A stretch of DNA of 39,193 nt from Defluviitaleaceae bacterium. Lineage in GTDB: Bacteria > Bacillota > Clostridia > Lachnospirales > WRBF01. Both the position numbers and the translations under genes were made by a program. Shown here one piece after another: positions 5,922 to 15,190 of this stretch. The notes below the pieces were generated by a model. It was not told the origin of the DNA, did not search any database, and saw only the letters and a program-made list of their open reading frames with translations. How positions within the stretch are numbered: position 1 is the stretch's first letter; every line of letters begins with the position of its first letter. The stretch spans positions 1-39,193 of the forward strand of contig WRBF01000014.1 of assembly GCA_009784685.1 (NCBI GenBank). The letters are read 5' to 3'.

Positions 5922-8750
5922 ATGAATTTTACACTAAAACACAGTGAAAAACTTGAAGAAATAAAAGGCGAAGGGTTTATTTATGAACATAAATCAGGCG
6001 CTTTGCTTGTTTTTATAAAAAACGATGATAAAAACAAAGTTTTTTCGGCAACTTTCAGAACACCACCTAAGAACGACAAAGGTGTTCCCCATATTGTTGA
6101 GCATACCTTGCTTTGCGGTTCGGAAAAATATCCTGTCAAAGACCCCTTTAATGAGCTTTCTAAAGGTTCTTTGTATACATTTTTAAATGCCATGACATTT
6201 AAAGATAAAACAATGTACCCGATAGCCAGCTGTAATAATAAAGACTTCTACAACCTAATGGATGTTTACTTAGATGCGGTTTTTAACCCTCTTATTCGTC
6301 AAAGAGAGGGTTCATTTTTGCAAGAAGGCGTTAATTATATTTTTGATGAAGATGATAATTTTCAAGGTTATGGAGGAATTGTCTATAACGAAATGCAGGG
6401 CGCATTTTCTGATCCGCTTGAACTAATTCATTTAAAAATGGAAAAAGAGCTTTTTTCAGGGACACCGTATGAGTTCGATTCAGGCGGTGTTCCTGATGCA
6501 GTTAAAACTCTAACATATGAAGAATTTCTTGAATATTACGATGATCATTATACACCTGCAAACTGTATTTTTTATTTGTACGGCGACATGGATATTGAAA
6601 AAGGCATGAAACATATAAGTGAATATTTATCCGATGACAGACCTATAGGAAAAGCCGCTGAAATTAAAGCCGCTGTACCTTTCAAAGAACGTAAGTTTAT
6701 TAAAGACTCATATAAAACAGAGGAGAAGGTATCCTCAAAAGCTTCAAACTATATAGGGGCTTCATATGTAATGAACGGGCGCTCAGCGAAACTTATAACG
6801 GCAGTAATGCTTATAAAGTATTATTTGCTTGGACTTGATGCGTCACCGCTTAAACAAGCTTTAATGGATGGGGGATTTGGCGATGAAATTATTGATAGCT
6901 TTAACGCAGTTACAAATCATCCGTCTTTAAGTATTGTAATGAAGAATTCTGAAAAAACTGCTGAAGAAATGGCAGTTTGTATAGACGATGTAATAAATGA
7001 TGTGCTTGAAAACGGGTTCGACAATGATCTTCTTACCGCATGTATAAACAGGTTTGAATTCTCCGCAAGGGAAGATGCAAGTTACGGGCAGCCAAAAGGG
7101 CTTAATCACAACATTGCCGTTGTTACAGATATTATATCAGGGGATTTCACCTTTGAAAAAACGAATAAAATTAAGCAAATAGAAGCAGTTAAAGCTGATA
7201 AAAAGTATTTAATGGACGTGCTTAGAACTCAGTTTGCAAATAATAACTTTGTTTTATATATTACGTCTGCCCCGGACTATAATTATGAAGAAACAGAAGA
7301 TGAGATTGATGAAAAGACTAAAGCTGAATACAAAAATAAAATGATTGAATTTGAAAAATATCAAGAACTTTGTGATACGCCTGAGGATATTGATAAAATA
7401 CCGATGGTTCAAATTTCTGATGTTGATGATACCATTGAGGATATAAGCGCAAAGGTTGATAAAGTTGGAGATATTACCGTTTTAAGTTATACCGCCGAAA
7501 CAAATGGCATTGTATACATGGATTTTATGTATGATACAAAAAATGTCCCTGTTGATCTTCTTCCATATATTGGTATTTTGAGTTGTGTGTTTGGCAAGCT
7601 TGGTACGGAAAACTATTCACTTGCTTCACTGCAGCAGCAGATTGGCTGTTATATCGGCGGGCTTTCATCTCATGCTAAGTCTTCGACTAATGTTACAAGC
7701 GGCGAAACCGAAATGTTGTTCGTGTTCAAAGCTAAGGCTCTTGAAGAAAATGCTGATAAAATATTCCGGTTTGTTAAAGAGCTTACAGAGTACACGATAT
7801 TTGAAGATAAGACGAGGCTTAAAACTCTTATCAAGGAATATTTTTCGATGTATGAAGATTCTATTATAAATTCAGGGCAAAGCTTTGCGGCAGGAAGGGC
7901 ATCGGCATATTTACAGTATGCATCACTTTTTGATGACTATGTTGCTGGTGTTGAGTTCTATATGTTTTTAAAGGATATCGCAGAAGGCGACAAATACGAC
8001 GAAGTTTCAAAAAAGCTTAAAGAGACGGTCGAATATATTTTTTGCAAGGAAAACTTCAAAATATATATCGCAAGCAATAAAGATGATTATGACTTTGCGA
8101 AAGATGATATCGTAAATTACTATAACAGCATGAAAGAATCATCAAATAAACCTGCGGATGCACCAAAGATTCCTGAACCGGGCGAAGCTTTTGCTGTAAG
8201 ATCAAATGTGCAATATGCGGCACTTGCCCTTGATTTTAGAAAGATTGGCATTAAATATACGGGCGTTATGTCAGTTTTTGTTTCAATACTTAACAAGAGC
8301 TATTTGCTTAACGAAGTGCGAATTAAAGGCGGAGCCTACGGATGTAACTGTTTTGCGTACAAAAAAGGAATTTTTTGCTTCAGTTCATACAGGGATCCTA
8401 ATATAAGAAGCACTATTGACACATATAAGAATTCATTTAAACATGCGGAAGAGCTTAATATTTCAGATAAAGAAATGACAAGATACATCCTTGGCACTAT
8501 TAATAAATATATCCGCCCTAAAAATGCTGTCGAAAATGTTGATTATGCAATTACGGCATTTTTAAATGGAGTTACCCACAGCATGGTAGAGCGTGAAGTT
8601 AAAGAAGTGCTGAGTTCAAATTTATCCGAGATAAAGAAATTGGGCAAAAATCTTAAAGCAGCGATGGATAAAAGCGTGATTTGCGTTGTAGGCAGCAAGA
8701 AAAAAATTGAAAGTGAAAAAGACCTTTTTACGAGCATCTGTGAAGCGTAA
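5922..8750 (+). CDS. M16C zinc metallopeptidase, presequence-protease (PreP)-like
   Basis: This is a 942-residue insulinase-family peptidase of subfamily M16C. Such single-chain enzymes form a clam-shell chamber that degrades short unfolded peptides. The inverted zinc motif HIVEH is at 57-61 (His57, catalytic Glu60, His61). The third ligand is probably Glu157 in VYNEMQG. The C-terminal half keeps the substrate-binding GGAYG and the SYRDP motif near residues 800-830. There is no signal peptide, so it is probably cytoplasmic. Length and domain order fit bacterial PreP-like proteins. The start has a GGAGG site 7 bases upstream. It stands alone: it diverges from the pst operon and is followed by a likely terminator before the flagellar cluster. 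Confidence 0.93.
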   Translation: MNFTLKHSEKLEEIKGEGFIYEHKSGALLVFIKNDDKNKVFSATFRTPPKNDKGVPHIVEHTLLCGSEKYPVKDPFNELSKGSLYTFLNAMTFKDKTMYPIASCNNKDFYNLMDVYLDAVFNPLIRQREGSFLQEGVNYIFDEDDNFQGYGGIVYNEMQGAFSDPLELIHLKMEKELFSGTPYEFDSGGVPDAVKTLTYEEFLEYYDDHYTPANCIFYLYGDMDIEKGMKHISEYLSDDRPIGKAAEIKAAVPFKERKFIKDSYKTEEKVSSKASNYIGASYVMNGRSAKLITAVMLIKYYLLGLDASPLKQALMDGGFGDEIIDSFNAVTNHPSLSIVMKNSEKTAEEMAVCIDDVINDVLENGFDNDLLTACINRFEFSAREDASYGQPKGLNHNIAVVTDIISGDFTFEKTNKIKQIEAVKADKKYLMDVLRTQFANNNFVLYITSAPDYNYEETEDEIDEKTKAEYKNKMIEFEKYQELCDTPEDIDKIPMVQISDVDDTIEDISAKVDKVGDITVLSYTAETNGIVYMDFMYDTKNVPVDLLPYIGILSCVFGKLGTENYSLASLQQQIGCYIGGLSSHAKSSTNVTSGETEMLFVFKAKALEENADKIFRFVKELTEYTIFEDKTRLKTLIKEYFSMYEDSIINSGQSFAAGRASAYLQYASLFDDYVAGVEFYMFLKDIAEGDKYDEVSKKLKETVEYIFCKENFKIYIASNKDDYDFAKDDIVNYYNSMKESSNKPADAPKIPEPGEAFAVRSNVQYAALALDFRKIGIKYTGVMSVFVSILNKSYLLNEVRIKGGAYGCNCFAYKKGIFCFSSYRDPNIRSTIDTYKNSFKHAEELNISDKEMTRYILGTINKYIRPKNAVENVDYAITAFLNGVTHSMVEREVKEVLSSNLSEIKKLGKNLKAAMDKSVICVVGSKKKIESEKDLFTSICEA

Positions 8751-8790
8751 GGTAATTAATGGTTTGTTTGTCATTAAGTGGAAACTAGCG

Positions 8791-8817
8791 AAAAAATCTT
8801 GAAAATCAAGCTTTTTT
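8791..8817 (+). terminator. Probable intrinsic terminator after the M16 peptidase gene
   Basis: CTTGA (8798-8802) and TCAAG (8806-8810) pair around AAA. The stem can be extended by an A-run before it and a T-run after it (8812-8817). The short GC-poor stem makes it weak on its own. It lies about 45 bases after the peptidase stop codon and separates that gene from the flagellar promoter. Confidence 0.5.
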
Positions 8818-8958
8818 AGGCTCAAGCATCGAATGTTAAGCACTTGAACTAGTATTATTTTGATAAATTTGCCTATACTAGAATTTATCCAACTTTGGTT
8901 AAAGGTAGCAAAATTGCTAAAAAAAGCAATTAAGCGACAAATTTCTGCATAAAATTGG

Positions 8959-8988
8959 TTGACCTATCTAAAAAGCTTGTGGTACAAT
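8959..8988 (+). promoter_or_regulatory. Sigma-A-type promoter of the flagellar operon
   Basis: TTGACC (8959-8964) and TACAAT (8983-8988) are separated by 18 bases, about 130 bases upstream of flgB. This is the best housekeeping-type promoter in the 8751-9118 gap and the likely start of the long flagellar transcript. A GCTGATAT element resembling a sigma-D -10 occurs at 9066-9073, but it has no TAAA at the right distance and is not called. Confidence 0.65.
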
Positions 8989-9021
8989 GCAAGGAATTGT
9001 TATTTAAATGACAATAATGGT

Positions 9022-9074
9022 GATTTATCAGAAGAGCGACATCGTATGGTCTATAGTTTCGACAAGCTGATATC
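9022..9074 (+). other. Possible structured leader upstream of flgB
   Basis: TATCAG (9026-9031) can pair with CTGATA (9067-9072) to enclose 35 bases in the untranslated leader between the flagellar promoter and flgB. I do not recognise a known riboswitch; in particular, no c-di-GMP-I (GEMM) core is seen. It is listed because a leader of about 120 bases at the head of the motility operon is a plausible control point. Confidence 0.2.
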
Positions 9075-9118
9075 GTTTTAATTTAAATATACTTTGAGGA
9101 TTTTGCGGAGGTGGTTTT

Positions 9119-9496
9119 TTGAATCATGGTTTGTTGTTTGTTCAAAATGACATTCTTGAAGCTGCTATGCAGGGCACAGTTAAGCGTAATCAGGTGATAC
9201 AGAACAATATAGCTAACAATGATGTACCAAACTTCAAAAGGAGTTCGGTTCAATTCGAGGACAGGCTTGCAGCGGTTGTTGACAATGCAAGAAGAACAGG
9301 CAATCTTAACTTAGGCAATGCAGCCCCAAGGGTCGTAAGGCATAATACAACATTAAGATTTAGGCTTGACGGAAATAATGTTGATATAGAGACTGAGATG
9401 GTAGACTTATATCAAAACAGTATGAGATTTGAAACTATGGTCAGCGGGGTTATGAATAATTATAGGAAGATAGCTTTGGTTTTAGCACAGAGATAG
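9119..9496 (+). CDS. flgB: FlgB, flagellar proximal rod protein
   Basis: FlgB is a rod subunit exported by the flagellar type III system and assembled onto the MS ring with FliE and FlgC. It is 125 residues. The N-terminal flagellar rod/hook motif appears as QNNIANNDVPNFKRSSVQFE (about 28-48), and the C-terminus (VDLYQNSMRFETMVSGVMNN) forms the partner helix. There is no Sec signal, as expected. Translation starts at TTG (9119), preceded by GCGGAGGTGG. It is the first gene of the flagellar operon, with flgC 57 bases downstream. The assignment is secure from sequence and context. Confidence 0.96.
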   Translation: MNHGLLFVQNDILEAAMQGTVKRNQVIQNNIANNDVPNFKRSSVQFEDRLAAVVDNARRTGNLNLGNAAPRVVRHNTTLRFRLDGNNVDIETEMVDLYQNSMRFETMVSGVMNNYRKIALVLAQR

Positions 9497-9553
9497 GATA
9501 AATAATACTTGGCTACTGCTTTATTGCCTATATCTGAATAGATTTGGAGTGAT

Positions 9554-10009
9554 ATGTCTATGTCATTTTTCGGAACAATGAATATCAGTGCAACAGCTCT
9601 CACCGCACAGCGGCTTAGAATGGATGTTATTTCTGAAAATATTGCAAACGCAAATACAACGAGAACCGGAAACGGCGGTCCTTACAGACGTCAAACGGTA
9701 TTATTTGAAGAAATGGGCGGAAACCAAATTGGATCATTCAGAAGCAGGCTTAGCAGCGCAATGAACAGATCGCAATCAGGTCGAGGCGTTAGGGTATCCA
9801 ACATAGTTGAAGATATGCGCCCGGGCAGTTTGGTGTACGACCCGGCTCACCCGGATGCAAACGAAGATGGGTATGTTCGTATGCCTAACGTAAACATAGT
9901 GGAAGAAATGGTTAACATGATATCTGCCAGCCGTTCGTATGAGGCTAACATAACATCAATGAACACAACAAAATCAATGCTTTCAAGAACTCTTGAAATA
10001 AGCAGGTAG
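9554..10009 (+). CDS. flgC: FlgC, flagellar proximal rod protein
   Basis: FlgC polymerises with FlgB and FlgG to build the flagellar rod. The 151 residues include the N-terminal ALTAQRLRMDVISENIANAN signature (about 15-34). The conserved C-terminal block begins VNIVEEMVNMISASRSYEAN (about 113-132). GGAGTGAT precedes the ATG at 9554; an in-frame ATG at 9560 is an alternative. The gene lies between flgB and fliE, the standard Firmicutes order. Nothing odd was seen. Confidence 0.96.
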   Translation: MSMSFFGTMNISATALTAQRLRMDVISENIANANTTRTGNGGPYRRQTVLFEEMGGNQIGSFRSRLSSAMNRSQSGRGVRVSNIVEDMRPGSLVYDPAHPDANEDGYVRMPNVNIVEEMVNMISASRSYEANITSMNTTKSMLSRTLEISR

Positions 10010-10089
10010 TGTAAGGTTAACTTCTATGTAAAGTCACTAATGAGCTAATAGGAATATCCTAATTATAAATGCAAGGGGTAATGATCATA

Positions 10090-10407
10090 ATGACAAATGC
10101 TATTAATGCAATAGACGTCAATGGTGTAAATAATAATGTGCAATCCCTTATTAACAATCGACCTGTAGCGGAAAATGGCAATACATTTGAAATGTTTTAC
10201 AATGCCGCAATTAACTTGATAAACGAAGTAAACGAGCATCAACGTTCATCATATCAACTTCAGTTAGACTTTGCTACAGGTAGAACAGACGATGTTCTTG
10301 CGGTTATGATGGCTCAAGAAAAAGCCCATGCATCACTCAACTTCACTGTGCAAGTTACAAGCAGAATAGTAGAGGCATATCGGGAAATTATGCGTATGCA
10401 AATCTAG
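10090..10407 (+). CDS. fliE: FliE, MS ring-rod junction protein
   Basis: FliE connects the FliF ring to the rod and is among the first proteins exported. The C-terminal half (LDFATGRTDDVLAVMMAQEK, then LNFTVQVTSRIVEAYREIMRMQI) is the conserved FliE domain. The start at 10090 (105 residues) is preferred because the AAGGGG Shine-Dalgarno at 10073-10078 is 11 bases upstream. In-frame ATGs at 10069 and 10081 precede or almost touch that site. The gene sits between flgC and fliF. Identity is clear; only the start is uncertain. Confidence 0.93.
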   Translation: MTNAINAIDVNGVNNNVQSLINNRPVAENGNTFEMFYNAAINLINEVNEHQRSSYQLQLDFATGRTDDVLAVMMAQEKAHASLNFTVQVTSRIVEAYREIMRMQI

Positions 10408-10447
10408 GTTCAGTTTTGTGAAGTCAGCACAGGAATGAGGTGAGTGG

Positions 10448-12082
10448 ATGCAGGAGAGGCTGCGCGGAGTTTGGAGTAACCTGCTTGAAAGATGGAACGG
10501 TCTAGATAAAACGCAAAAAACAAGATTGATGATGACTGTTTTTGTTGTAGCTCTTGTTTTGGTTGCGATGGTATATTTTATCACAAGACCTAATATGGTC
10601 GAGCTTGCTCGTGATATTAGTTTTTCTGATGCATCTGCCATTACTAATGCGTTGAATGAAAATGGTATCAGAAACAACGTTGGCCGCGGCGGCGGCACGG
10701 TTTTTGTGAGAGAAAGAGATTATAACCAAGCCAGAATGTTGTTGGCGGATAGAAATCTTCCTAACGATGCCGGTTTTACATGGGCTGATGCTCTTGACGC
10801 AAGCGGAATGACTGCTACTGAAACAATCAAGAGAGAAAATTTAAGACGTGCTCATGAATCAGATCTTGCACAGCGATTGACCATTTTTGAAGGGGTCGAT
10901 TCTGCTGTTGTTTTTCTTGCACTTCCGGATGATGATCTTTTCTTCCTTCCAAATCTAAATAGACAAGCATCAGTTTCTGTAACGTTAACTACATCGATGC
11001 CAATTTCTCAAACCCAGGCTCTTTCTATTGCTCGTTTTATAAGCCGTTCTGTCGTTGGGCTTACTATGGACAATATTGAAATAGTCAATCAAAACATGGA
11101 AACGCTTTTCTCGGGGCAAAGTGGAATTTCCGGTGGAATTACAGAAACTAACCTTGACCGTGCAATTCAAAGAGAAATTGAATCCGGTATAAGGTTTGCT
11201 ATATTACCGCTTTTTAACGATGTTAGAATTGTTTCAAATATAAGAATCAACATGAACGAAGTTCAAGAAATCAGCAATCTTCTTCGTTCGCCTACAGGTG
11301 AAGAAAATGCAACAGGCGTTGTTATAGAAGAAATTACTCATAGAGCCACTGCTGAAAATCGTCCAATTACCGGAGAACCGGGACTTGGAAGTAATGCTGC
11401 AACAGGTCCGGGATATCAAATGCCCGGAGCAGGTCAATCATCAGCTCAGGAGCAATCAAGTGAAATACGTTTTGGCTATGATGAAATACAAAGAATTGTA
11501 CGCGAAGGCGGCGGAGAATTGCTTACGGATGATTCTTCAATATCAGTTTTCGTATTTAGACATCGTGTTTATGACCAAGAACATTTAACAAGAAATGATA
11601 TGCTGGAAGGCATGGAATGGGAAGATTTTAGACAAGCAAATTCCTTTCCTCTCTTGATTCCGATGGAAGCGGGAGGTACTTTAGAAGCCTTGCAGGATAT
11701 GCTAAGAACCGGAACAGGTATTGACAGCATCGTACTTTCTGCTTTTGAAATACCGATGTTTATAGATTATGAACCTTCTACGATTCCTTTGAATCAAATA
11801 ATAATGTTTGGTATTTTGGTTCTTCTTATAGGTTTGCTTGCAATTGCGCTAATCCGCAGAGCACAAGGCGAAACAGTTGAAGATATTGAACCTGAACTTG
11901 CTGTGGAGGATCTTATTGTGAGTGATAAGCTTGAGCAAGAAAAAGAAGAGGCAATGCGCCTTAGAGATATTGAATTTGCTCAAGAATCTGAAACAAGAGT
12001 ACAAATTGAAAAATTCATACAAGACAAGCCCGAAGCGGCGGCGGCGCTTTTACGCAACTGGCTAAGCGAAGATTGGGAGTGA
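10448..12082 (+). CDS. fliF: FliF, flagellar MS-ring protein
   Basis: FliF is the membrane ring on which the basal body is built. The 544 residues contain two membrane segments, at about 27-45 and 448-470. Between them lies the large ring-building region, including SVSVTLTTSMPISQTQALSI. The extreme C-terminus, EAAAALLRNWLSEDW, is the FliG-binding helix. The ATG at 10448 follows GAGGTGAG. The stop is 4 bases before the fliG start, implying translational coupling. Length is normal for the family. No anomaly was seen. Confidence 0.97.
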   Translation: MQERLRGVWSNLLERWNGLDKTQKTRLMMTVFVVALVLVAMVYFITRPNMVELARDISFSDASAITNALNENGIRNNVGRGGGTVFVRERDYNQARMLLADRNLPNDAGFTWADALDASGMTATETIKRENLRRAHESDLAQRLTIFEGVDSAVVFLALPDDDLFFLPNLNRQASVSVTLTTSMPISQTQALSIARFISRSVVGLTMDNIEIVNQNMETLFSGQSGISGGITETNLDRAIQREIESGIRFAILPLFNDVRIVSNIRINMNEVQEISNLLRSPTGEENATGVVIEEITHRATAENRPITGEPGLGSNAATGPGYQMPGAGQSSAQEQSSEIRFGYDEIQRIVREGGGELLTDDSSISVFVFRHRVYDQEHLTRNDMLEGMEWEDFRQANSFPLLIPMEAGGTLEALQDMLRTGTGIDSIVLSAFEIPMFIDYEPSTIPLNQIIMFGILVLLIGLLAIALIRRAQGETVEDIEPELAVEDLIVSDKLEQEKEEAMRLRDIEFAQESETRVQIEKFIQDKPEAAAALLRNWLSEDWE

Positions 12083-12086
12083 TATT

Positions 12087-13112
12087 TTGGCAGCAGCAAC
12101 AATTAGTGAGTTAATCGGCAGAGAAAAGGCTGCAATACTCCTTATAGCTCTCGGCCCTGAAAAATCAGCTCTTGTTTTCAAGCATCTTAAAGAAGATGAG
12201 ATAGAGGCTCTTACTCTTGAAATTGCAAATATAAGCAGTGTTATGCCCGAAACAAAGGAAGCAGTGCTTGAAGAATTTTATCAAATTTGCCTTGCGCAGC
12301 AGTATATCGCCGAAGGTGGTATCGGTTATGCTAAGCAAATTCTTGAAAAAGCCCTTGGAGCCGATAAAGCATTTGATGTTATCAGTAAGTTAACAGTATC
12401 TTTGCAAGTTCGACCTTTCGATTTTATAAGAAAGACTGATGCTAGCCAAATATTGAACTTTATACAAAACGAACATCCGCAAACTATTGCCTTGATTCTT
12501 TCATATCTTAAAGCTAATCAAGCAGGAGATGTTCTTTCACAGCTTCCGACTGATAAGCAGGCTGATATCGCAAGGAGAATAGCTCTTATGGGCAGAACAT
12601 CGCCGGATGTAATCAAAGAAGTTGAACGTGCGCTTGAAAAGCGTGTATCTGCACTTATGACAGAGGACTTTACTGTCATCGGAGGCGTAGACGCTGTTGT
12701 TGAAATACTTAACGCAGTTGACCGTACTACAGAGAAAAACATTATGGAAACTCTCGAGATGGAAGACGCCGAGCTTGCTGATGAAGTTAAGCGCAAAATG
12801 TTCGTATTTGAAGATATTGCTTCACTCGACAACCGTTCAATTCAAACAGTTCTTAGACAAAGTATTGATAACAGGGATATTGCTATCGCACTTAAAGGCT
12901 CAACAGCCGAAGTTCAAAATATCATTCTTTCAAATGTTTCAAAACGTCTTGCCGATATGATTCGAGAAGATATGGAATACATGGGACCGGTTCGCCGCTC
13001 AGATGTTGAAGAATCTCAACAGAAAATTGTTAACGTCATCAGAAGGCTTCAAGATACGGGTGAGATTATTGTTGCCCGCGGCGGAGGCGGAGGAGATGAG
13101 ATAATTGCTTAG
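12087..13112 (+). CDS. fliG: FliG, flagellar motor switch protein
   Basis: FliG is the rotor protein that contacts the MotA stator and binds FliF and FliM. It is 341 residues. The EHPQT motif is at 129-133, and the C-terminal torque domain includes KRKMFVFEDIASLD near 235-248. The start is TTG at 12087, preceded by GGGAGTGAT inside the end of fliF. The last 8 bases overlap the start of fliH. The glycine-rich C-terminal tail (RGGGGGDE) is longer than needed for the torque helix and probably disordered. Identity is secure. Confidence 0.97.
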   Translation: MAAATISELIGREKAAILLIALGPEKSALVFKHLKEDEIEALTLEIANISSVMPETKEAVLEEFYQICLAQQYIAEGGIGYAKQILEKALGADKAFDVISKLTVSLQVRPFDFIRKTDASQILNFIQNEHPQTIALILSYLKANQAGDVLSQLPTDKQADIARRIALMGRTSPDVIKEVERALEKRVSALMTEDFTVIGGVDAVVEILNAVDRTTEKNIMETLEMEDAELADEVKRKMFVFEDIASLDNRSIQTVLRQSIDNRDIAIALKGSTAEVQNIILSNVSKRLADMIREDMEYMGPVRRSDVEESQQKIVNVIRRLQDTGEIIVARGGGGGDEIIA

Positions 13113-13863
13113 TAGTAGCCGTAATATTGTTAAAGCAGCAGCAGTTATTACCGATGAAGTTTTAAAGCTTAAGACCGGAATAACGATAGATAATCAGCCG
13201 AATAATGATGAAACCGACAACGAAACAGGCTTGGTAAATGATGAAGAAACTCGTAGCGAAATGCTGCAAAATGCTCGTGACGAATCTGATATGCTTTTAA
13301 ATGAAGCTACCGGTCAGGCAAGAATCATTATAGAAGAGGCCAAACGTGAAGCAAATGTAATAAAGCTTGCCACAGAAGAAGAGGCTCGCAAAGCAGGATA
13401 TGAAAAAGGCTATAAAGATGGCGTTTTGCAAGCTGACCAATTGAAGCAAAGTGCAACAGAAGAACTTGAATCAGCGCAGCATGAAAAGCAAGATATACTT
13501 GCGAAAGTTGAACCGGAGGTTGTAGAGCTTATAGTTTCAATAGTTGACAAGCTTTTGCCGAAAGTCGCCGCATTTAATAAGGGAACAGTTGCAAATTTAA
13601 TTAAACAGGGTATTGCGGGCGCAACTATAAAGGGTTCAGTAACAGTTCATGTTTCAAAAGAAGATTATGACACGACTTTGGCTCAAAAGGATGAAATTGC
13701 AGAATCGCTTGAAACATCGGTAATCCTTGATATAGTAGCCGACCCTGCTCTTAATGCCAATGATTGCATAATTGAAACATCGTTTGGGAATATAGATTGC
13801 AGTTTGGATGCACAATATAATACACTTAGAGAGAATTTGTACTACATCCTTGAAAACAGTTGA
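13105..13863 (+). CDS. fliH: FliH, flagellar export ATPase regulator
   Basis: FliH dimers hold the FliI ATPase in check and dock it to the C ring and export gate. The 252-residue protein has an acidic N-terminus, then a long charged helix with ARKAGYEKGYKDGVLQ (about 92-107), the glycine-spaced heptads typical of FliH. A C-terminal domain follows, resembling V-ATPase subunit E. The start is TTG at 13105 with GGAGATGAG upstream, overlapping fliG by 8 bases. The order fliG-fliH-fliI-fliJ strongly supports the call, since FliH sequences are poorly conserved. Confidence 0.9.
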   Translation: MLSSSRNIVKAAAVITDEVLKLKTGITIDNQPNNDETDNETGLVNDEETRSEMLQNARDESDMLLNEATGQARIIIEEAKREANVIKLATEEEARKAGYEKGYKDGVLQADQLKQSATEELESAQHEKQDILAKVEPEVVELIVSIVDKLLPKVAAFNKGTVANLIKQGIAGATIKGSVTVHVSKEDYDTTLAQKDEIAESLETSVILDIVADPALNANDCIIETSFGNIDCSLDAQYNTLRENLYYILENS

Positions 13864-13879
13864 AAAATAGGTGAAATTA

Positions 13880-15181
13880 TTGAATCTGTCTAAATACAGC
13901 GAGGTACTTGATAGGACATATGTTAAAAAACTTGGACGAGTTTCTCGTGTAGTTGGTCTTACTATCGAATCTGTAGGTCCTGAAGTAAATGTATCTGATC
14001 TTTGCCTGATTAAAGCAACTAAGCATAGCGAACCTGTTTATGCCGAAGTTGTTGGTTTTAAAGATAACAATATTTTGTTAATGCCGATAGGCTCTATGCA
14101 AGGAATAGGTCCGGGCAGCATTGTAGAAGCTTGCAATACAGATATTAAGATAGACGTATCAGATGATATGTTAGGTAGAGTGCTTGATGGGCTCGGTAAT
14201 CCGATAGATAATCTTGGAAGCATTACAAGCGGAACAAAACGAAGTATAACACAATCCGCACCCGATCCTCTTAGCCGTAATCGAATAACTGAACCTTTAC
14301 AATTAGGTGTGCGAACGATAGATGGTCTGTTAACACTTGGAAAAGGGCAAAGAGTTGGAATTTTTGCCGGAAGCGGCGTTGGCAAAAGCACATTAATGGG
14401 CATGATCGCCCGAAACACTAAAGCAGAAGTCAACGTAATATCTTTAGTTGGGGAACGAGGCAGAGAAGTTAAAGAGTTCCTTGAAAAAGATTTAGGTGAA
14501 GAAGGGCTTGCACGTTCAGTAGTTGTTATTGCGACTAGCGACAAGCCTGCGCTAGTAAGGCTTAAATGTGCAGAAGTTGCTACAACAATCGCCGAATATT
14601 TCCGTGACAGAGGCAAAGATGTGGTTCTTCTTATGGATTCTCTTACAAGATACGCAATGGCGCAGCGTGAAGTTGGTCTTGCGGCAGGTGAACCGCCGGT
14701 TACAAGAGGTTATACCCCTTCGGTTTTTTCAATGATACCAAAGCTTTTAGAAAGAGCAGGCTGCTCGGATAAAGGTTCAATTACAGGGATTTATACGGTT
14801 TTAGTTGACGGTGATGACTTAACAGAACCTGTTACAGATACCGCTCGCGGTGTTTTAGATGGTCATATAGTTCTTTCCAGAAAAATAGCCGCAAGAAATC
14901 AATACCCTTCAATAGATGTGTTAGCAAGTGTTTCTCGTCTTATGAATGACATAGCTTCTCCGGAACATAAAAAGGCGGCGAATGAAATAAAGAAAAACAT
15001 GGCTGTTTACTCCGATGCGGAAGATCTTATAAATATAGGTGCTTATGTAAGCGGAAGTAACGAAGACATAGACAAATCAATTGCAATGAACAAAGATATT
15101 CGAAATTTTTTGCAGCAAGGCATAGAAGAGAAAATTATGTTTGATGAAACGCTTGATGAGATGAAAAGAATAACACAGTAG
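13880..15181 (+). CDS. fliI: FliI, flagellar type III export ATPase
   Basis: FliI is the F1-beta-like hexameric ATPase that energises loading of flagellar export substrates. Walker A is AGSGVGKST (about residues 163-171 from the chosen start), and Walker B is VVLLMDSLTRYAMAQRE. The 'GERGREVKEF' motif and the C-terminal substrate domain are intact. The total is 433 residues. TTG at 13880 is chosen because the AGGTGA site at 13869-13874 lies 5 bases upstream; an in-frame GTG at 13871 overlaps that site. Only a few bases separate it from fliH and fliJ. Confidence 0.96.
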   Translation: MNLSKYSEVLDRTYVKKLGRVSRVVGLTIESVGPEVNVSDLCLIKATKHSEPVYAEVVGFKDNNILLMPIGSMQGIGPGSIVEACNTDIKIDVSDDMLGRVLDGLGNPIDNLGSITSGTKRSITQSAPDPLSRNRITEPLQLGVRTIDGLLTLGKGQRVGIFAGSGVGKSTLMGMIARNTKAEVNVISLVGERGREVKEFLEKDLGEEGLARSVVVIATSDKPALVRLKCAEVATTIAEYFRDRGKDVVLLMDSLTRYAMAQREVGLAAGEPPVTRGYTPSVFSMIPKLLERAGCSDKGSITGIYTVLVDGDDLTEPVTDTARGVLDGHIVLSRKIAARNQYPSIDVLASVSRLMNDIASPEHKKAANEIKKNMAVYSDAEDLINIGAYVSGSNEDIDKSIAMNKDIRNFLQQGIEEKIMFDETLDEMKRITQ

Positions 15182-15190
15182 GATGGTTTT

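Noticed and set aside
9047-9073. Sigma-D (flagellar) promoter at GCTGATAT
   Set aside because: The -10-like element is good, but the -35 position is TGGT rather than TAAA, and early flagellar genes normally use the housekeeping sigma.
8989-9118. c-di-GMP or purine riboswitch in the flgB leader
   Set aside because: No GEMM core and no purine-aptamer loop sequences were found; only a short closing stem and a loose resemblance to part of a purine aptamer.
14038-14616. 192-codon open frame on the minus strand inside fliI
   Set aside because: It is antisense to the conserved ATPase core of fliI, has Ser/Pro-rich random composition and no ribosome binding site.
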